The translations under genes were made by a program, and so were the position numbers. Below are positions 1 through 8,309 of a stretch of 13,693 nt of DNA, piece after piece; position 1 is the stretch's first letter, and every line of letters begins with the position of its first letter. Source of the stretch: DASRDE01 sp035652755 (GTDB lineage Bacteria; Vulcanimicrobiota; Vulcanimicrobiia; Vulcanimicrobiales; Vulcanimicrobiaceae); assembly GCA_035652755.1 (NCBI GenBank), contig DASRDE010000308.1, forward strand, positions 1 through 13,693, read 5' to 3'. The notes beneath the pieces were generated by a model. The model was given only the letters and a program-made list of their open reading frames with translations. It was not told where the DNA came from and did not search any database.

Positions 1-1009
1 GCGCGAGCACGTACGCTTCTTCATTGGTGAGCCGTCCGCCGCCGATGGCGCCCACGCTCTTCGGATTGACCGCGATCGCTTCGCGCAGCGCCGTCGCCCA
101 CAGCGAGAGCGCATCATCCCAATCGATCTGCACCCACGATCCGTTCTGTTTGTACAGCGGCTGAATAATGCGCGCCGGGTCGTCGTAGAAACCGATGTTG
201 TAGCGGCCGCGATCGCACAGCCACGTATCGGAAATAGCATCGTCTTCCTGTACCGCCATCGTCCGCATCACCTTGCCGACGCGCACGTCCGCGTGAATCC
301 GGCATCCGACGGAACACTGCGTGCACGACGTCGTCGTTCGCCGCAGATCCCATGGCCGCGACCGGAAGCGGTAGGTCTTTGACGTTAGCGCGCCGACCGG
401 ACAGAGTTCGGTCACGTTACCCGTGAAGTTGTGACGATACGGCTCACCCGTGGCCGTTGCAATAATATTGCGCACGCCGCGATCCTTCAGCACCAGCTCC
501 CGCTCGCCGACGATAATGTCGTCGAACCGCACGCACCGCTGGCAAACGACGCAGCGCTCTTCATCGAGAACGATCGTCGGCCCGAGATCGATCGCCTTGG
601 GTTTGGGGACTTTTGGATCGATGCTCCGCGAGTAATCCTGGCCGTACGCCATGGCGTAGTCCTGGAGATCGCACTCGCCGCCCTTGTCGCAAATCGGGCA
701 ATCCAAGGGATGATTCTTCAGATAGAACTCGAGAACCGCGCGCCGTCCGTCCGCGGCCTTCTCGCTTTGCGTGTGCACGACCATCCCGTCGGTCGCCGCG
801 GTGTTGCAGCCGATCTGCAGCTTGGGCAAACCCTCGACTTCCACCAAGCAGATGCGGCACAATCCGGCCGGTCCCATCTTGCTGTGATAGCAGTACACGG
901 GAATCTCGCGCCTAATCAGCTTCGCGGCTTCCACCAGCAGCGTGCCCTTGGGCACCTGCACCTGCACGCCGTCAATCGTGACGTTTACCATCGGCTGCGT
1001 CTCAGCCAT
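1..1009 (-). CDS. nuoG: NADH-quinone oxidoreductase subunit G (NuoG), N-terminal part, cut by window edge
   Basis: NuoG is the large Fe-S subunit of the peripheral arm of complex I and carries electrons from NuoE/F towards NuoI/B. The 336 visible residues show every expected cluster site: a [2Fe-2S] ferredoxin-like domain (C40, C51, C54, C68), the His-Cys3 [4Fe-4S] site (H100, C104, C107, C113), a CxxCxxC...CP [4Fe-4S] site (C153, C156, C159, C203), and then the molybdopterin-oxidoreductase-type Fe4S4 domain (C229, C232, C236, C265). The last of these is the extra N7-type cluster found in E. coli and Thermus. The catalytic-like molybdopterin fold begins after it and runs off the window. The start is the ATG at 1007-1009, with a GAGAGG Shine-Dalgarno at 1015-1020. 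That ribosome site lies only a few bases from the edge of the fold-back element separating nuoG from nuoF. Identity is certain; the C-terminal two thirds are not visible. Confidence 0.97.
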   Translation of the reverse strand, partial: MAETQPMVNVTIDGVQVQVPKGTLLVEAAKLIRREIPVYCYHSKMGPAGLCRICLVEVEGLPKLQIGCNTAATDGMVVHTQSEKAADGRRAVLEFYLKNHPLDCPICDKGGECDLQDYAMAYGQDYSRSIDPKVPKPKAIDLGPTIVLDEERCVVCQRCVRFDDIIVGERELVLKDRGVRNIIATATGEPYRHNFTGNVTELCPVGALTSKTYRFRSRPWDLRRTTTSCTQCSVGCRIHADVRVGKVMRTMAVQEDDAISDTWLCDRGRYNIGFYDDPARIIQPLYKQNGSWVQIDWDDALSLWATALREAIAVNPKSVGAIGGGRLTNEEAYVLA

Positions 1010-1023
1010 TCTTACCTCTCAAA

Positions 1024-1201
1024 GCGTTTCGGCGTGATTCGGACGTGCCCGGCATTTCGGCCGGAAGGCTCTGACATTTTTGCGCAAACCCGGATGGTTT
1101 CTTCAAAACTTCGTTCTCGCAAAAATGCAGAGCAGCGGCGAATTTTCCATGGAGGGAAAATTCGCCAGCGGCTTCCGGCCGAGATGCCGGGCATGGCCGA
1201 A

Positions 1202-1215
<14 letters not shown>
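1024..1215. repeat. 192-bp fold-back (MITE/REP-like) element between nuoF and nuoG
   Basis: The ends, 1024-1069 and 1170-1215, are inverted repeats of 46 bp that match at 40 positions by my manual alignment (mismatches at 1029, 1031, 1043, 1045, 1056 and 1068). Inside lie two further stems. One is a perfect 12-bp stem with a 6-nt loop (1137-1148 against 1155-1166; arm GGCGAATTTTCC). The other is 1069-1084 against 1118-1132, perfect except for one bulged A (core CATTTTTGCG/CGCAAAAATG). No convincing coding frame or transposase is present. It interrupts an otherwise tightly spaced nuo operon and overlaps the last codons and stop of nuoF. It could be a non-autonomous mobile element (MITE), a large REP/BIME-like repeat, or a processed mRNA structure. 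No target-site duplication was identified. The inverted structure is seen directly; mobility is inference. Confidence 0.75.
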
Positions 1216-2461
<1,246 letters not shown>

Positions 2462-2476
2462 GTTCTCGACTGGCTC

Positions 2477-3238
2477 CTAATGCGCCGATCCGTTTTCGAG
2501 GATCTCGGAGATTGCGGGCTCGACGTTCGCGAGCCGCTCTTTGGTGCGACCCCTAAATCGAGCTTCCTGCAGGATGATCCGGTCGAGCATGATGACGCCG
2601 TCCTTGTCCAAACCGCCCGCATTATTGGGCGACGGTTGTCCGAGCGCGCCCGCGGATTTGCCGCCCATCGAGACCTGCGAATCCTGAAGCACGCTCCACG
2701 TTCGAGCGGGGGATTCGGTCTGTGCGATCGGAGCGACTGCGTAGGTGCCCGCGCGCATCGCCGCGATGATGTCGTCGATCATGGCGGGCGTAAGATCGTA
2801 AACGAATTCCAGATTGACTTGCATGCACGTCGCGCGATCGCAGGCGGCCAGACACTCGACCTCTTCGTACGAGAAGAGCCCGTCGTCGGTCGTCTGTAAG
2901 TGGCCGATGCCGAGCTGCTCGCGAAAATACGCCATAATATCTTCCGCGCCGTTGAGCGTGCACGCCAGCCCGCGGCACACCTGAAGCACGTATTTGCCGA
3001 CCGGGCGGCGGAAAAACAGCGTGTAGAACGACACGGTGGACTCGACGACGGCCGGCGTCAAGTCGAGCATTTCGGCAACGGCCCACATCGCGTCGCGGCT
3101 GGCGAAACCCTCGTGCTGCTGAAAAAGATGGATCAGCGGCAGCAGGGCCGAGCGCGGCTGCTCGTACTGTGCAATGATCTCGCGGCAGCTCGGTTCGAGC
3201 CGTTCTCGCAATGCGGCAAAATCCTGGGCTCGACTCAC
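2477..3238 (-). CDS. nuoE: NADH-quinone oxidoreductase subunit E (NuoE), 24-kDa [2Fe-2S] protein with C-terminal extension
   Basis: NuoE has a thioredoxin-like fold and holds the N1a [2Fe-2S] cluster beside the FMN of NuoF. Ligands are visible as CRGLAC (C88, C93) and CLAAC (C129, C133), the diagnostic CxxxxC...CxxxC pattern. The N-terminal helical bundle occupies about residues 5-80. The start is a GTG at 3236-3238 that overlaps the nuoD TGA as GTGA; the frame stays open far upstream but there it is only antisense to nuoD's own reading frame. At 253 residues it is longer than a minimal NuoE of about 160-170. Roughly 80 residues after position 170 form a Ser/Gly/Pro-rich linker and then a charged, helix-prone segment (LDRIILQEARFRGRTKERL). 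I cannot assign that extension to a known domain. Confidence 0.95.
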   Translation of the reverse strand: MSRAQDFAALRERLEPSCREIIAQYEQPRSALLPLIHLFQQHEGFASRDAMWAVAEMLDLTPAVVESTVSFYTLFFRRPVGKYVLQVCRGLACTLNGAEDIMAYFREQLGIGHLQTTDDGLFSYEEVECLAACDRATCMQVNLEFVYDLTPAMIDDIIAAMRAGTYAVAPIAQTESPARTWSVLQDSQVSMGGKSAGALGQPSPNNAGGLDKDGVIMLDRIILQEARFRGRTKERLANVEPAISEILENGSAH

Positions 3239-4446
3239 CTGTCGACCTCGCCGAACACCGGATCCATCGAGCCGATCATCACGACCAAATCCGCGATGAG
3301 ATTCCCGGGTGCCATGCCCTTGAGCGCTTGCAGATTGTACATCGACGCGGGACGCGTGCGGATGCGGTACGGGTGATTTCCGCCGTCCGAAACGATGTAA
3401 AAACCGAGCTCTCCGCGCGGGCCTTCCACGGATTGGTACACGTCGCCGGGCGGCACGCGAAAGCCCTCGGTCATAATCTTGAAGTGATGGATGAGCGCCT
3501 CCATCGAGAGCGCGATCGTTTCCTTGGGCGGCGGAACGATCTTCGCGTCGTCGATGACGACGGGGCCCGGTTCCAGCCGCTCGCGCACTTGACGGACGAT
3601 GCGCATCGACTCTTCCATCTCGTCCAACCGCACGAGGAAGCGCGCGTACGAGTCGCCCTCGTCGCGCGTCGGAAGATCGAAGTCGTACTCTTCGTAACCG
3701 CTGTACGGGAAGGCTCGCCGCACGTCGTACGCCACGCCGGATGCGCGCAAGCTCGGACCGGTGACGCTCCATTGGACCGCTTCTTCGGGCGACAGGATGC
3801 CGACGTCGACCATGCGGTCCTGCAGAATCGGGTTGGCTTGCACCAGCGCGCGCAAATCGCGCATGCGTCCGGGGAACTTTTTGATGAGCGCGTCGAGCCG
3901 CTCCAAGTATCCTTCGGGCAAGTCCCCGTTCACGCCGCCGACGCGGATATAGTTGGGGTGCATGCGCGCTCCGCCCGCGGCCTCTTGCATATCGAGAATG
4001 TTCTCGCGCAGATCGAACGTGTAGAAAAAGACGGAAAGCGCTCCCAGATCGAGTCCGCCGGTGCCCAGCCACACGCAGTGCGACGCGATGCGCGTCAGTT
4101 CCGCATTTAATACGCGAATCTGCTGCGCGCGCCGCGGGATCTCGTTCGTGATCCCGAGCAGCCGTTCGACGCCCAGCGCGTAGCAGAGCGCGTTGCTGCT
4201 GGGCGCCAGATAATCCATGCGCTCGACGTTGGTCTGCGCGGTGGTCCAGAACTGATTCTCGCAGTTCTTTTCGATGCCGGTATGCAGGTAGCCGATCTCG
4301 GGCTCCGCCTTCACGATGCTCTCGCCTTCGATCTCGAGCATGATCTGCAGTACGCCGTGCGTCGACGGATGCTGCGGTCCCATGGAGAGCACCATGGACG
4401 TGCCGTCGCGCGAAACGATTTCGGGCGAGAGTGCGGTGAACGACAT
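3235..4446 (-). CDS. nuoD: NADH-quinone oxidoreductase subunit D (NuoD), 49-kDa subunit
   Basis: NuoD forms, with NuoB, the quinone-reducing site of complex I and is related to the large subunit of [NiFe] hydrogenases. The 403-residue product carries MGPQHPSTHGV (22-32) in the N-terminal beta-sheet that lines the quinone pocket, followed by EPEIGYLHTGIEK, and ends with the conserved SMDPVFGEVDR tail. Length matches the usual ~400 residues, so NuoC and NuoD are separate here and not fused as in E. coli NuoCD. The ATG at 4444-4446 shares one base with the nuoC TGA (TGATG), and the 3' end overlaps nuoE, indicating translational coupling on both sides. The open frame extends upstream into nuoC DNA, but that part is not family-like. 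Confidence 0.98.
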   Translation of the reverse strand: MSFTALSPEIVSRDGTSMVLSMGPQHPSTHGVLQIMLEIEGESIVKAEPEIGYLHTGIEKNCENQFWTTAQTNVERMDYLAPSSNALCYALGVERLLGITNEIPRRAQQIRVLNAELTRIASHCVWLGTGGLDLGALSVFFYTFDLRENILDMQEAAGGARMHPNYIRVGGVNGDLPEGYLERLDALIKKFPGRMRDLRALVQANPILQDRMVDVGILSPEEAVQWSVTGPSLRASGVAYDVRRAFPYSGYEEYDFDLPTRDEGDSYARFLVRLDEMEESMRIVRQVRERLEPGPVVIDDAKIVPPPKETIALSMEALIHHFKIMTEGFRVPPGDVYQSVEGPRGELGFYIVSDGGNHPYRIRTRPASMYNLQALKGMAPGNLIADLVVMIGSMDPVFGEVDR

Positions 4447-5069
4447 CAGGCGTTGCTCTCGCCGTCGTCCGCGCGGCGTTCTGCGGCGCGGCGCGCGATT
4501 TGCTCGGAGAGCGCCTCGAGCGTCTTGCCCGAAGGCGGCGTCCCTGCGTTCACGTTGCTTTTGAGTGCAAATGCGGGCCGCGGCGAGCGCTCGCGCGCTG
4601 GTCCACGCAGCGGATAGTCTTTGCGGAGCGGATAACCTTCCCAGTCGTGCGGCATCTGAATGCGCCGCAGGTCCGGGTGGCCTTCGAAACGGATGCCGAA
4701 GAGGTCGAAGACTTCGCGCTCGGCCCAATCCGCGCTCAGCCACAGATCCGTCGCAGTCGGCAGCGCATCGTCCGGGCCGGCCGCGCAGAGTAAGCGCAAG
4801 CGTGCCGGCTTGCCCACTTCCTCGACGCCGGTCTTGCGCAGCGGCATCTTTAGAAGATGATAGACGACGTCGAAGCGCGGCTCTCGCGCGGGGTAGTCGG
4901 CAGCGCCCAAGTCAAGGAGCATCGAGTACCCCTCGTTTTTGAGCTGCTCAAGCCGGGCGTGCAGCTGGGCGCGCTCGACGCGCTCGATCGCCGCATCGTC
5001 GATCGCCGGACGCAGGGCCGTGGGGTCAATCGCCGCGCCGAGCAGCGGCGGTGATTGGGTGCTAGGCAT
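4446..5069 (-). CDS. nuoC: NADH-quinone oxidoreductase subunit C (NuoC), 30-kDa subunit
   Basis: NuoC is a structural subunit of the connecting region of complex I. The family signature is visible as EREVFDLFGIRFEGHPDLRRI (117-137), followed by DWEGYPLRKDYPLRG (142-156). The product has 207 residues. The N-terminal ~35 residues and the C-terminal ~50 residues (SPRPAFALK... then an Ala/Arg/Glu-rich helix) are variable and not diagnostic. The start ATG at 5067-5069 lies 29 bp downstream of the nuoB stop, with only a weak purine-rich AAAGAG ahead of it. The gene ends in a one-base overlap with nuoD. Confidence 0.95.
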   Translation of the reverse strand: MPSTQSPPLLGAAIDPTALRPAIDDAAIERVERAQLHARLEQLKNEGYSMLLDLGAADYPAREPRFDVVYHLLKMPLRKTGVEEVGKPARLRLLCAAGPDDALPTATDLWLSADWAEREVFDLFGIRFEGHPDLRRIQMPHDWEGYPLRKDYPLRGPARERSPRPAFALKSNVNAGTPPSGKTLEALSEQIARRAAERRADDGESNA

Positions 5070-5098
5070 CTACACTCGCTCTTTAAAAAGGATGGAGG

Positions 5099-5578
5099 TC
5101 AGGCACGGGCAAGCAGTCCGCCGCGTCCGCCTTCGCGGATCTGCTGCTGAATCAAGTTGACGGCGTACAGCAAGCCGTCGGGCGTCGGCGGACATCCGGG
5201 AACGTAGACGTCGACGGGTACGATGGTGTCGACGCCTTGCACGACCGCATAGTTGTCGAAGACGCCGCCGGAACTCGCGCATGCGCCCATCGAGATGACC
5301 CACTTCGGATCCGCCATTTGATCGTAGAGCCGCTTGACGACGGGTGCCATCTTCTGCGCGACGCGGCCCGAAACGATCATGAGATCGGCCTGGCGCGGCG
5401 ACGGCCGAAAGACTTCCGAACCCAAACGCGCGATGTCGTACTCGGCGCTGGTCACGGACATCATCTCGATCGCGCAGCAGGCCAATCCCATCGTCAGCGG
5501 CCACACGCTCGAGCTCTGCGCCCACCGCGCGACGTCGTCGAGCTTGGCCAGGAGGAATTGCCCCGGACCTATCTCCAT
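5099..5578 (-). CDS. nuoB: NADH-quinone oxidoreductase subunit B (NuoB), N2 cluster protein
   Basis: NuoB carries the terminal [4Fe-4S] cluster N2, which reduces quinone together with NuoD. All four ligands are present: the adjacent pair C34-C35 (GLACCAIEMM), C100 (MGACASSGG) and C129 (VPGCPPTPDGLL). The 159 residues are a normal length. I chose the ATG at 5576-5578 because a GAGG sits 6 nt upstream and the protein then begins just before the conserved core; the gene overlaps the 3' end of nuoA by 10 bp. The frame is open further upstream inside nuoA, but that stretch is Arg-rich and unlike NuoB. Confidence 0.97.
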   Translation of the reverse strand: MEIGPGQFLLAKLDDVARWAQSSSVWPLTMGLACCAIEMMSVTSAEYDIARLGSEVFRPSPRQADLMIVSGRVAQKMAPVVKRLYDQMADPKWVISMGACASSGGVFDNYAVVQGVDTIVPVDVYVPGCPPTPDGLLYAVNLIQQQIREGGRGGLLARA

Positions 5579-5922
5579 TCGAAGCCTCGCTTCTTCCACA
5601 CGTACGCATACCCGATCGCGATGACGATCACGAATACGACCATTTCCGCCAGGCCGAACAAGCGAAGGCCGTGCATCTCGACGGCCCACGGGTAGAAGGA
5701 AGCGGCCTCCACGTCCAGGACGACAAACAGCATCGCGATCAAATAGAACTTCACCGGGAATCGCCCGGAGATGCTCGACGTCGGCTCGACGCCGCACTCA
5801 TATGCCTGCTCCTTCTCCGGATTGGGCTTGCGCTGCGCGAGCAAGCCGGGCAACAGGCTGAAACCGAGCGCGGCCGCGAATGCGACCGCAACGAAGATCG
5901 CGACGGGTGCGTAGGGGGTCAT
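5569..5922 (-). CDS. nuoA: NADH-quinone oxidoreductase subunit A (NuoA), membrane subunit
   Basis: NuoA is a small inner-membrane subunit next to the quinone tunnel of complex I. The 117 residues form three hydrophobic segments (about 6-28, 58-79 and 87-108). The conserved loop YECGVEP (41-47) is followed by FPVKFYLIAMLFVVLDVEAA, which holds the acidic D/E pair characteristic of the second membrane helix. It is the first gene of the operon as seen here, with a divergent promoter region upstream. The ATG at 5920-5922 has no good Shine-Dalgarno, so the start could be slightly different or initiation may be leaderless-like. Confidence 0.96.
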   Translation of the reverse strand: MTPYAPVAIFVAVAFAAALGFSLLPGLLAQRKPNPEKEQAYECGVEPTSSISGRFPVKFYLIAMLFVVLDVEAASFYPWAVEMHGLRLFGLAEMVVFVIVIAIGYAYVWKKRGFEWR

Positions 5923-6037
5923 CGCGGCTGGAGTTTTTCACAAGCGACGCCCATTACCTACCCTGCGTTAACCCTATACGGACGCCGGCATGCAGCCACT
6001 CGCCGGAGGTACGCGGCGTCCGGACGAAAGGAAGAGG
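5923..6037. promoter_or_regulatory. Divergent control region between the nuo operon and the lipoprotein/channel genes
   Basis: This 115-bp region separates nuoA (leftward) from the lipoprotein gene (rightward) and should hold both promoters. It is locally less GC-rich around 5934-5978. A TATACG at 5975-5980 could be a -10 for the rightward genes, but no well-spaced -35 accompanies it. I found no convincing -35/-10 pair for nuo. A perfect 9-bp inverted repeat (5979-5987 with 6014-6022, CGGACGCCG) would form a stem just before the Shine-Dalgarno of the lipoprotein gene. Function is inferred from position only. Confidence 0.4.
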
Positions 6038-6496
6038 ATGCGCAAGTACTGGGTGCTCGGCTTCGTCCTGCTGATCTGCCTGGGTTCGAACGGCGGCGGA
6101 TGCAGCAATCCGAACGCCATCGGCGTTCAGCAATATGGCACGATCGTGGGGCGCGTGCTCGACGCCACCAACAACCGGCCCGTGCCGAACGTGTTGATCT
6201 CGGTCGGATCTATTTACACCGCTTACTCGGACCCGCAGGGTGCGTTTTCGATCGGCAGCATTCCCATCGGCCCGCAGGACGTGACCGCCAACGCACCGGG
6301 GTACGCGCCCAATACGGTCCGGGCGCGGGTTCGCGAGAGTCAGACAGTCAGCGTCGGCTACCTGCGCATTATGCCGCTGACCGGCGGTCCGACGGCCCCC
6401 GCTCCGCCGACGCCGACCCCGACGCCGGGGCTGGCGACGCCGATTCCGGCGCTGACCCCCGGACCGAGCGCTTCCGCTTCGGCTCCGCCGGGCTAG
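6038..6496 (+). CDS. Secreted, probable lipoprotein with carboxypeptidase-regulatory-like domain and Pro/Thr tail
   Basis: The 152-residue product starts with a short basic N-terminus and a hydrophobic stretch (MRKYWVLGFVLLICLG) ending near C22 in SNGGGC. That is a loose lipobox, so lipid anchoring is likely but not certain. Residues about 33-115 look like a carboxypeptidase D regulatory-like (transthyretin-type) beta-sandwich: GTIVGRVLDATNNRPVPNVLI, then SDPQGAFSIGSIPIG and NAPGY. Such domains are common in exported or cell-surface proteins. Residues 116-152 are a Pro/Thr/Ala/Ser-rich low-complexity tail resembling a cell-wall or periplasmic linker. I chose the ATG at 6038 because AAAGGAAG (6027-6034) sits just ahead of it and it opens on the signal peptide; an in-frame ATG at 5990 would put a charged segment in front. 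Only 23 bp separate it from the channel gene. The specific role is unknown. Confidence 0.8.
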   Translation: MRKYWVLGFVLLICLGSNGGGCSNPNAIGVQQYGTIVGRVLDATNNRPVPNVLISVGSIYTAYSDPQGAFSIGSIPIGPQDVTANAPGYAPNTVRARVRESQTVSVGYLRIMPLTGGPTAPAPPTPTPTPGLATPIPALTPGPSASASAPPG

Positions 6497-6519
6497 CGGC
6501 GTCCGCGCCGGCAGCACGT

Positions 6520-7608
6520 ATGTGGAACGTCGCGGCGGTTGCCGCCGGCTCCGCCGCGGTACTCGTGGTGCTCAACGACGTGTTCGTTTCCGTGATCGTG
6601 CCGCGATCGGAGCGGTCGGCGGTGCGCGTAAGCCGGCTGCTGGCACTCGGATTATGGTCGCTGTGGCCGCGGATTGCCTACCGGATTTTCGCGCGCGACG
6701 AGCGCGCGCGCGAAGGCCTGCTGAGTGTCTTCGCGCCCTTCTTCTTGGTGACGATGCTGCTCGTATGGCTCGTCATTCTCGTGCTCGGGTGGGGCTTGGT
6801 CTTTTACGGTATGCACGACGCGCTGCACCCTGCCGGGCTGACCTACGGCGACTGCGTCTACTTCGCCGGTGCGTCACTGCTGACGATCGGCTACGGCGAC
6901 ATTACCCCGGTGCTGGCGAGCGCACGTATGCTGTCGATCGTCTGTGCCGCTTCGGGATTGGGCGTCGTCGCGGTGGTGATCTCGTTTCTCTTCGCGATCT
7001 TCGGCGCGTTCCAACGGCGTGAAACGTTCGTCGTCACGTTCGGCGCGCGCGCCGGCGTGCCGCCAAGCGGCGTCGGGTTGCTGACCGTGCACGCCTATGC
7101 CGGCCTGCGTCACGATTTGGCAGAGGTGTTCCGGGAAGGCCAGCACTGGACGGCCGACGTGATGGAAAGTCATCTCGCCTATCCGGTCTTGGCATACTTC
7201 CGGTCGAGCCACGACTACGAATCGTGGGTCGGCACGCTCGGCGCGCTCCTCGATGCAGCGTCGCTCGTCGTAAGCACACTCGAGCCGCGCGCGCTGGTCA
7301 ACGAACAAACGCTCGGACAAGCGCGCATGATGTACGAGCTCGGCCGTCACCTGACGTACGACTTCGCTCATTACTTCGACTTGGAGCACGACGAAAGCTC
7401 GCCGGGCATTGAGCGCAGCGAATTTCACGATGCGCTCGCGCGGCTGCATGCCGAAGGCTACCAACTGGTCGACGAATCGATCGCGTGGGCCAAATTTGCC
7501 GAACTTCGTTCAGCGTACGCCTCAGCCTTGAACGCAATGGCGCGCTGGTTCGAGATCCCGCCGGTTCAATGGGTGGGCGATCGATCGATCATCTCACCGC
7601 ACGCCTAG
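6520..7608 (+). CDS. K+-channel-type ion channel (Ion_trans_2) with large cytoplasmic C-terminal region
   Basis: The protein is predicted to be an inner-membrane potassium channel of 362 residues. It has an N-terminal membrane helix (about 4-27) ending in LNDVFVSVIVPR, a basic loop, a second helix (about 70-97), a pore loop with the K+ selectivity filter TIGYGD (122-127), and an inner helix (about 132-158). The remaining ~200 residues are soluble and contain no RCK/TrkA-N nucleotide-binding motif (GxGxxG) that I can see. This layout resembles the bacterial 'potassium channel family protein' group. The start is the ATG at 6520, which opens on the first helix. The ribosome site is weak, so coupling to the lipoprotein gene 23 bp upstream is likely. 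The frame is open far upstream, but that part is non-protein-like. It ends 14 bp from the convergent protease gene. Ligand and gating are unknown. Confidence 0.88.
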   Translation: MWNVAAVAAGSAAVLVVLNDVFVSVIVPRSERSAVRVSRLLALGLWSLWPRIAYRIFARDERAREGLLSVFAPFFLVTMLLVWLVILVLGWGLVFYGMHDALHPAGLTYGDCVYFAGASLLTIGYGDITPVLASARMLSIVCAASGLGVVAVVISFLFAIFGAFQRRETFVVTFGARAGVPPSGVGLLTVHAYAGLRHDLAEVFREGQHWTADVMESHLAYPVLAYFRSSHDYESWVGTLGALLDAASLVVSTLEPRALVNEQTLGQARMMYELGRHLTYDFAHYFDLEHDESSPGIERSEFHDALARLHAEGYQLVDESIAWAKFAELRSAYASALNAMARWFEIPPVQWVGDRSIISPHA

Positions 7609-7622
7609 GCGCCGTCCTGAGC

Positions 7623-8309
7623 TCACAGTCCGTGCGCGGCGTCGTACTTGTGCAAAAAGCGCTTTGCGTCGTCGATGGGCAGCGCGAATCCGATCGAGCG
7701 TTCCGCTTCGAAGCGTGACTCGACCATCCCGACGATCTCGCCGGTATCGCTCAGGAAGACGGGCGCACCGCTCTCGCCCGGGACGATTGGAAGCGTGACT
7801 TCAAGGGTACCTTCGCGCACCGCCGAGATGTAGCCGGCGTTCAACGACGTCGCCAATCCCAGACCTTCGTCGTCGAATTGATCCGGAATCGGATACCCCA
7901 GCAAACCGATGCTCCTGCCCGGCTGCGCATCGGCGCTTCGCCCCAGCGAGGCAATCGGCAGGTTCGCACGCGCGGTGCGGACGATGGCGATGTCGAGATC
8001 CTTGTCGAACGCGACGACCTTTGCCGGCGCCTTCTTTTTGTTGTCGATCGTCACGCGCATGTTCCAAGCGCCGTCGACCGCGTGCTGGACCGTCATGACG
8101 TCGCTTCCCCACGCCCCGCTTGCCACGACCGTGCCGGTCGCAAACTCTTCGTCCGGCCCGGATTTCTTGGATTCGCCCGGCACGTCCATCGACAGCAGCA
8201 CGACCGCCGGACGCAGCCGCTGCACCGAGGCTGCGAAGTCGTCGTCAGGCCGGTGCGGCGCGCAGCCGCAGACGCAGGCAACCGCGGCAATTAGGCCCAG
8301 AGTTCGCAC
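7623..8309 (-). CDS. Trypsin-like serine protease lipoprotein (HtrA/DegP-type fold, no PDZ)
   Basis: This is a 228-residue predicted periplasmic, lipid-anchored S1-type protease. A signal peptide leads into lipobox VCGC with C16 as the lipidated residue. The triad fits H76 (TVQHAVDG), D106 (DKDLDIAIVR, typical HtrA spacing) and S180 (VPGESGAPVF). The oxyanion motif reads GESGAP where HtrA proteins usually have GNSGGP, so activity is likely but not assured. The chain ends about 48 residues after the serine, and no PDZ domain follows, unlike DegP/DegS. I chose GTG at 8307-8309 because it opens directly on the signal peptide and no ATG lies nearby in this frame. It overlaps the end of hflX by 19 bp, so the two are probably cotranscribed and coupled. 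A protease-fold sensor without catalysis is the alternative. Confidence 0.85.
   Translation of the reverse strand: MRTLGLIAAVACVCGCAPHRPDDDFAASVQRLRPAVVLLSMDVPGESKKSGPDEEFATGTVVASGAWGSDVMTVQHAVDGAWNMRVTIDNKKKAPAKVVAFDKDLDIAIVRTARANLPIASLGRSADAQPGRSIGLLGYPIPDQFDDEGLGLATSLNAGYISAVREGTLEVTLPIVPGESGAPVFLSDTGEIVGMVESRFEAERSIGFALPIDDAKRFLHKYDAAHGL

Noticed and set aside
3239..4072. Extension of the nuoE frame upstream by 278 codons
   Set aside because: The extension is a shadow of nuoD; NuoE similarity begins just after the GTG that overlaps the nuoD stop.
5671..6519. Extension of the channel frame upstream to 5671
   Set aside because: It crosses antisense nuoA and the lipoprotein gene in another frame; the translated sequence is Arg-rich and domain-free, and the true protein opens at the membrane helix at 6520.
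7602..7622. Palindrome CGCCTAGGCG at the convergent channel/protease junction as a terminator
   Set aside because: The stem is only 5 bp with no loop and no T-tract, so it is not a credible intrinsic terminator.
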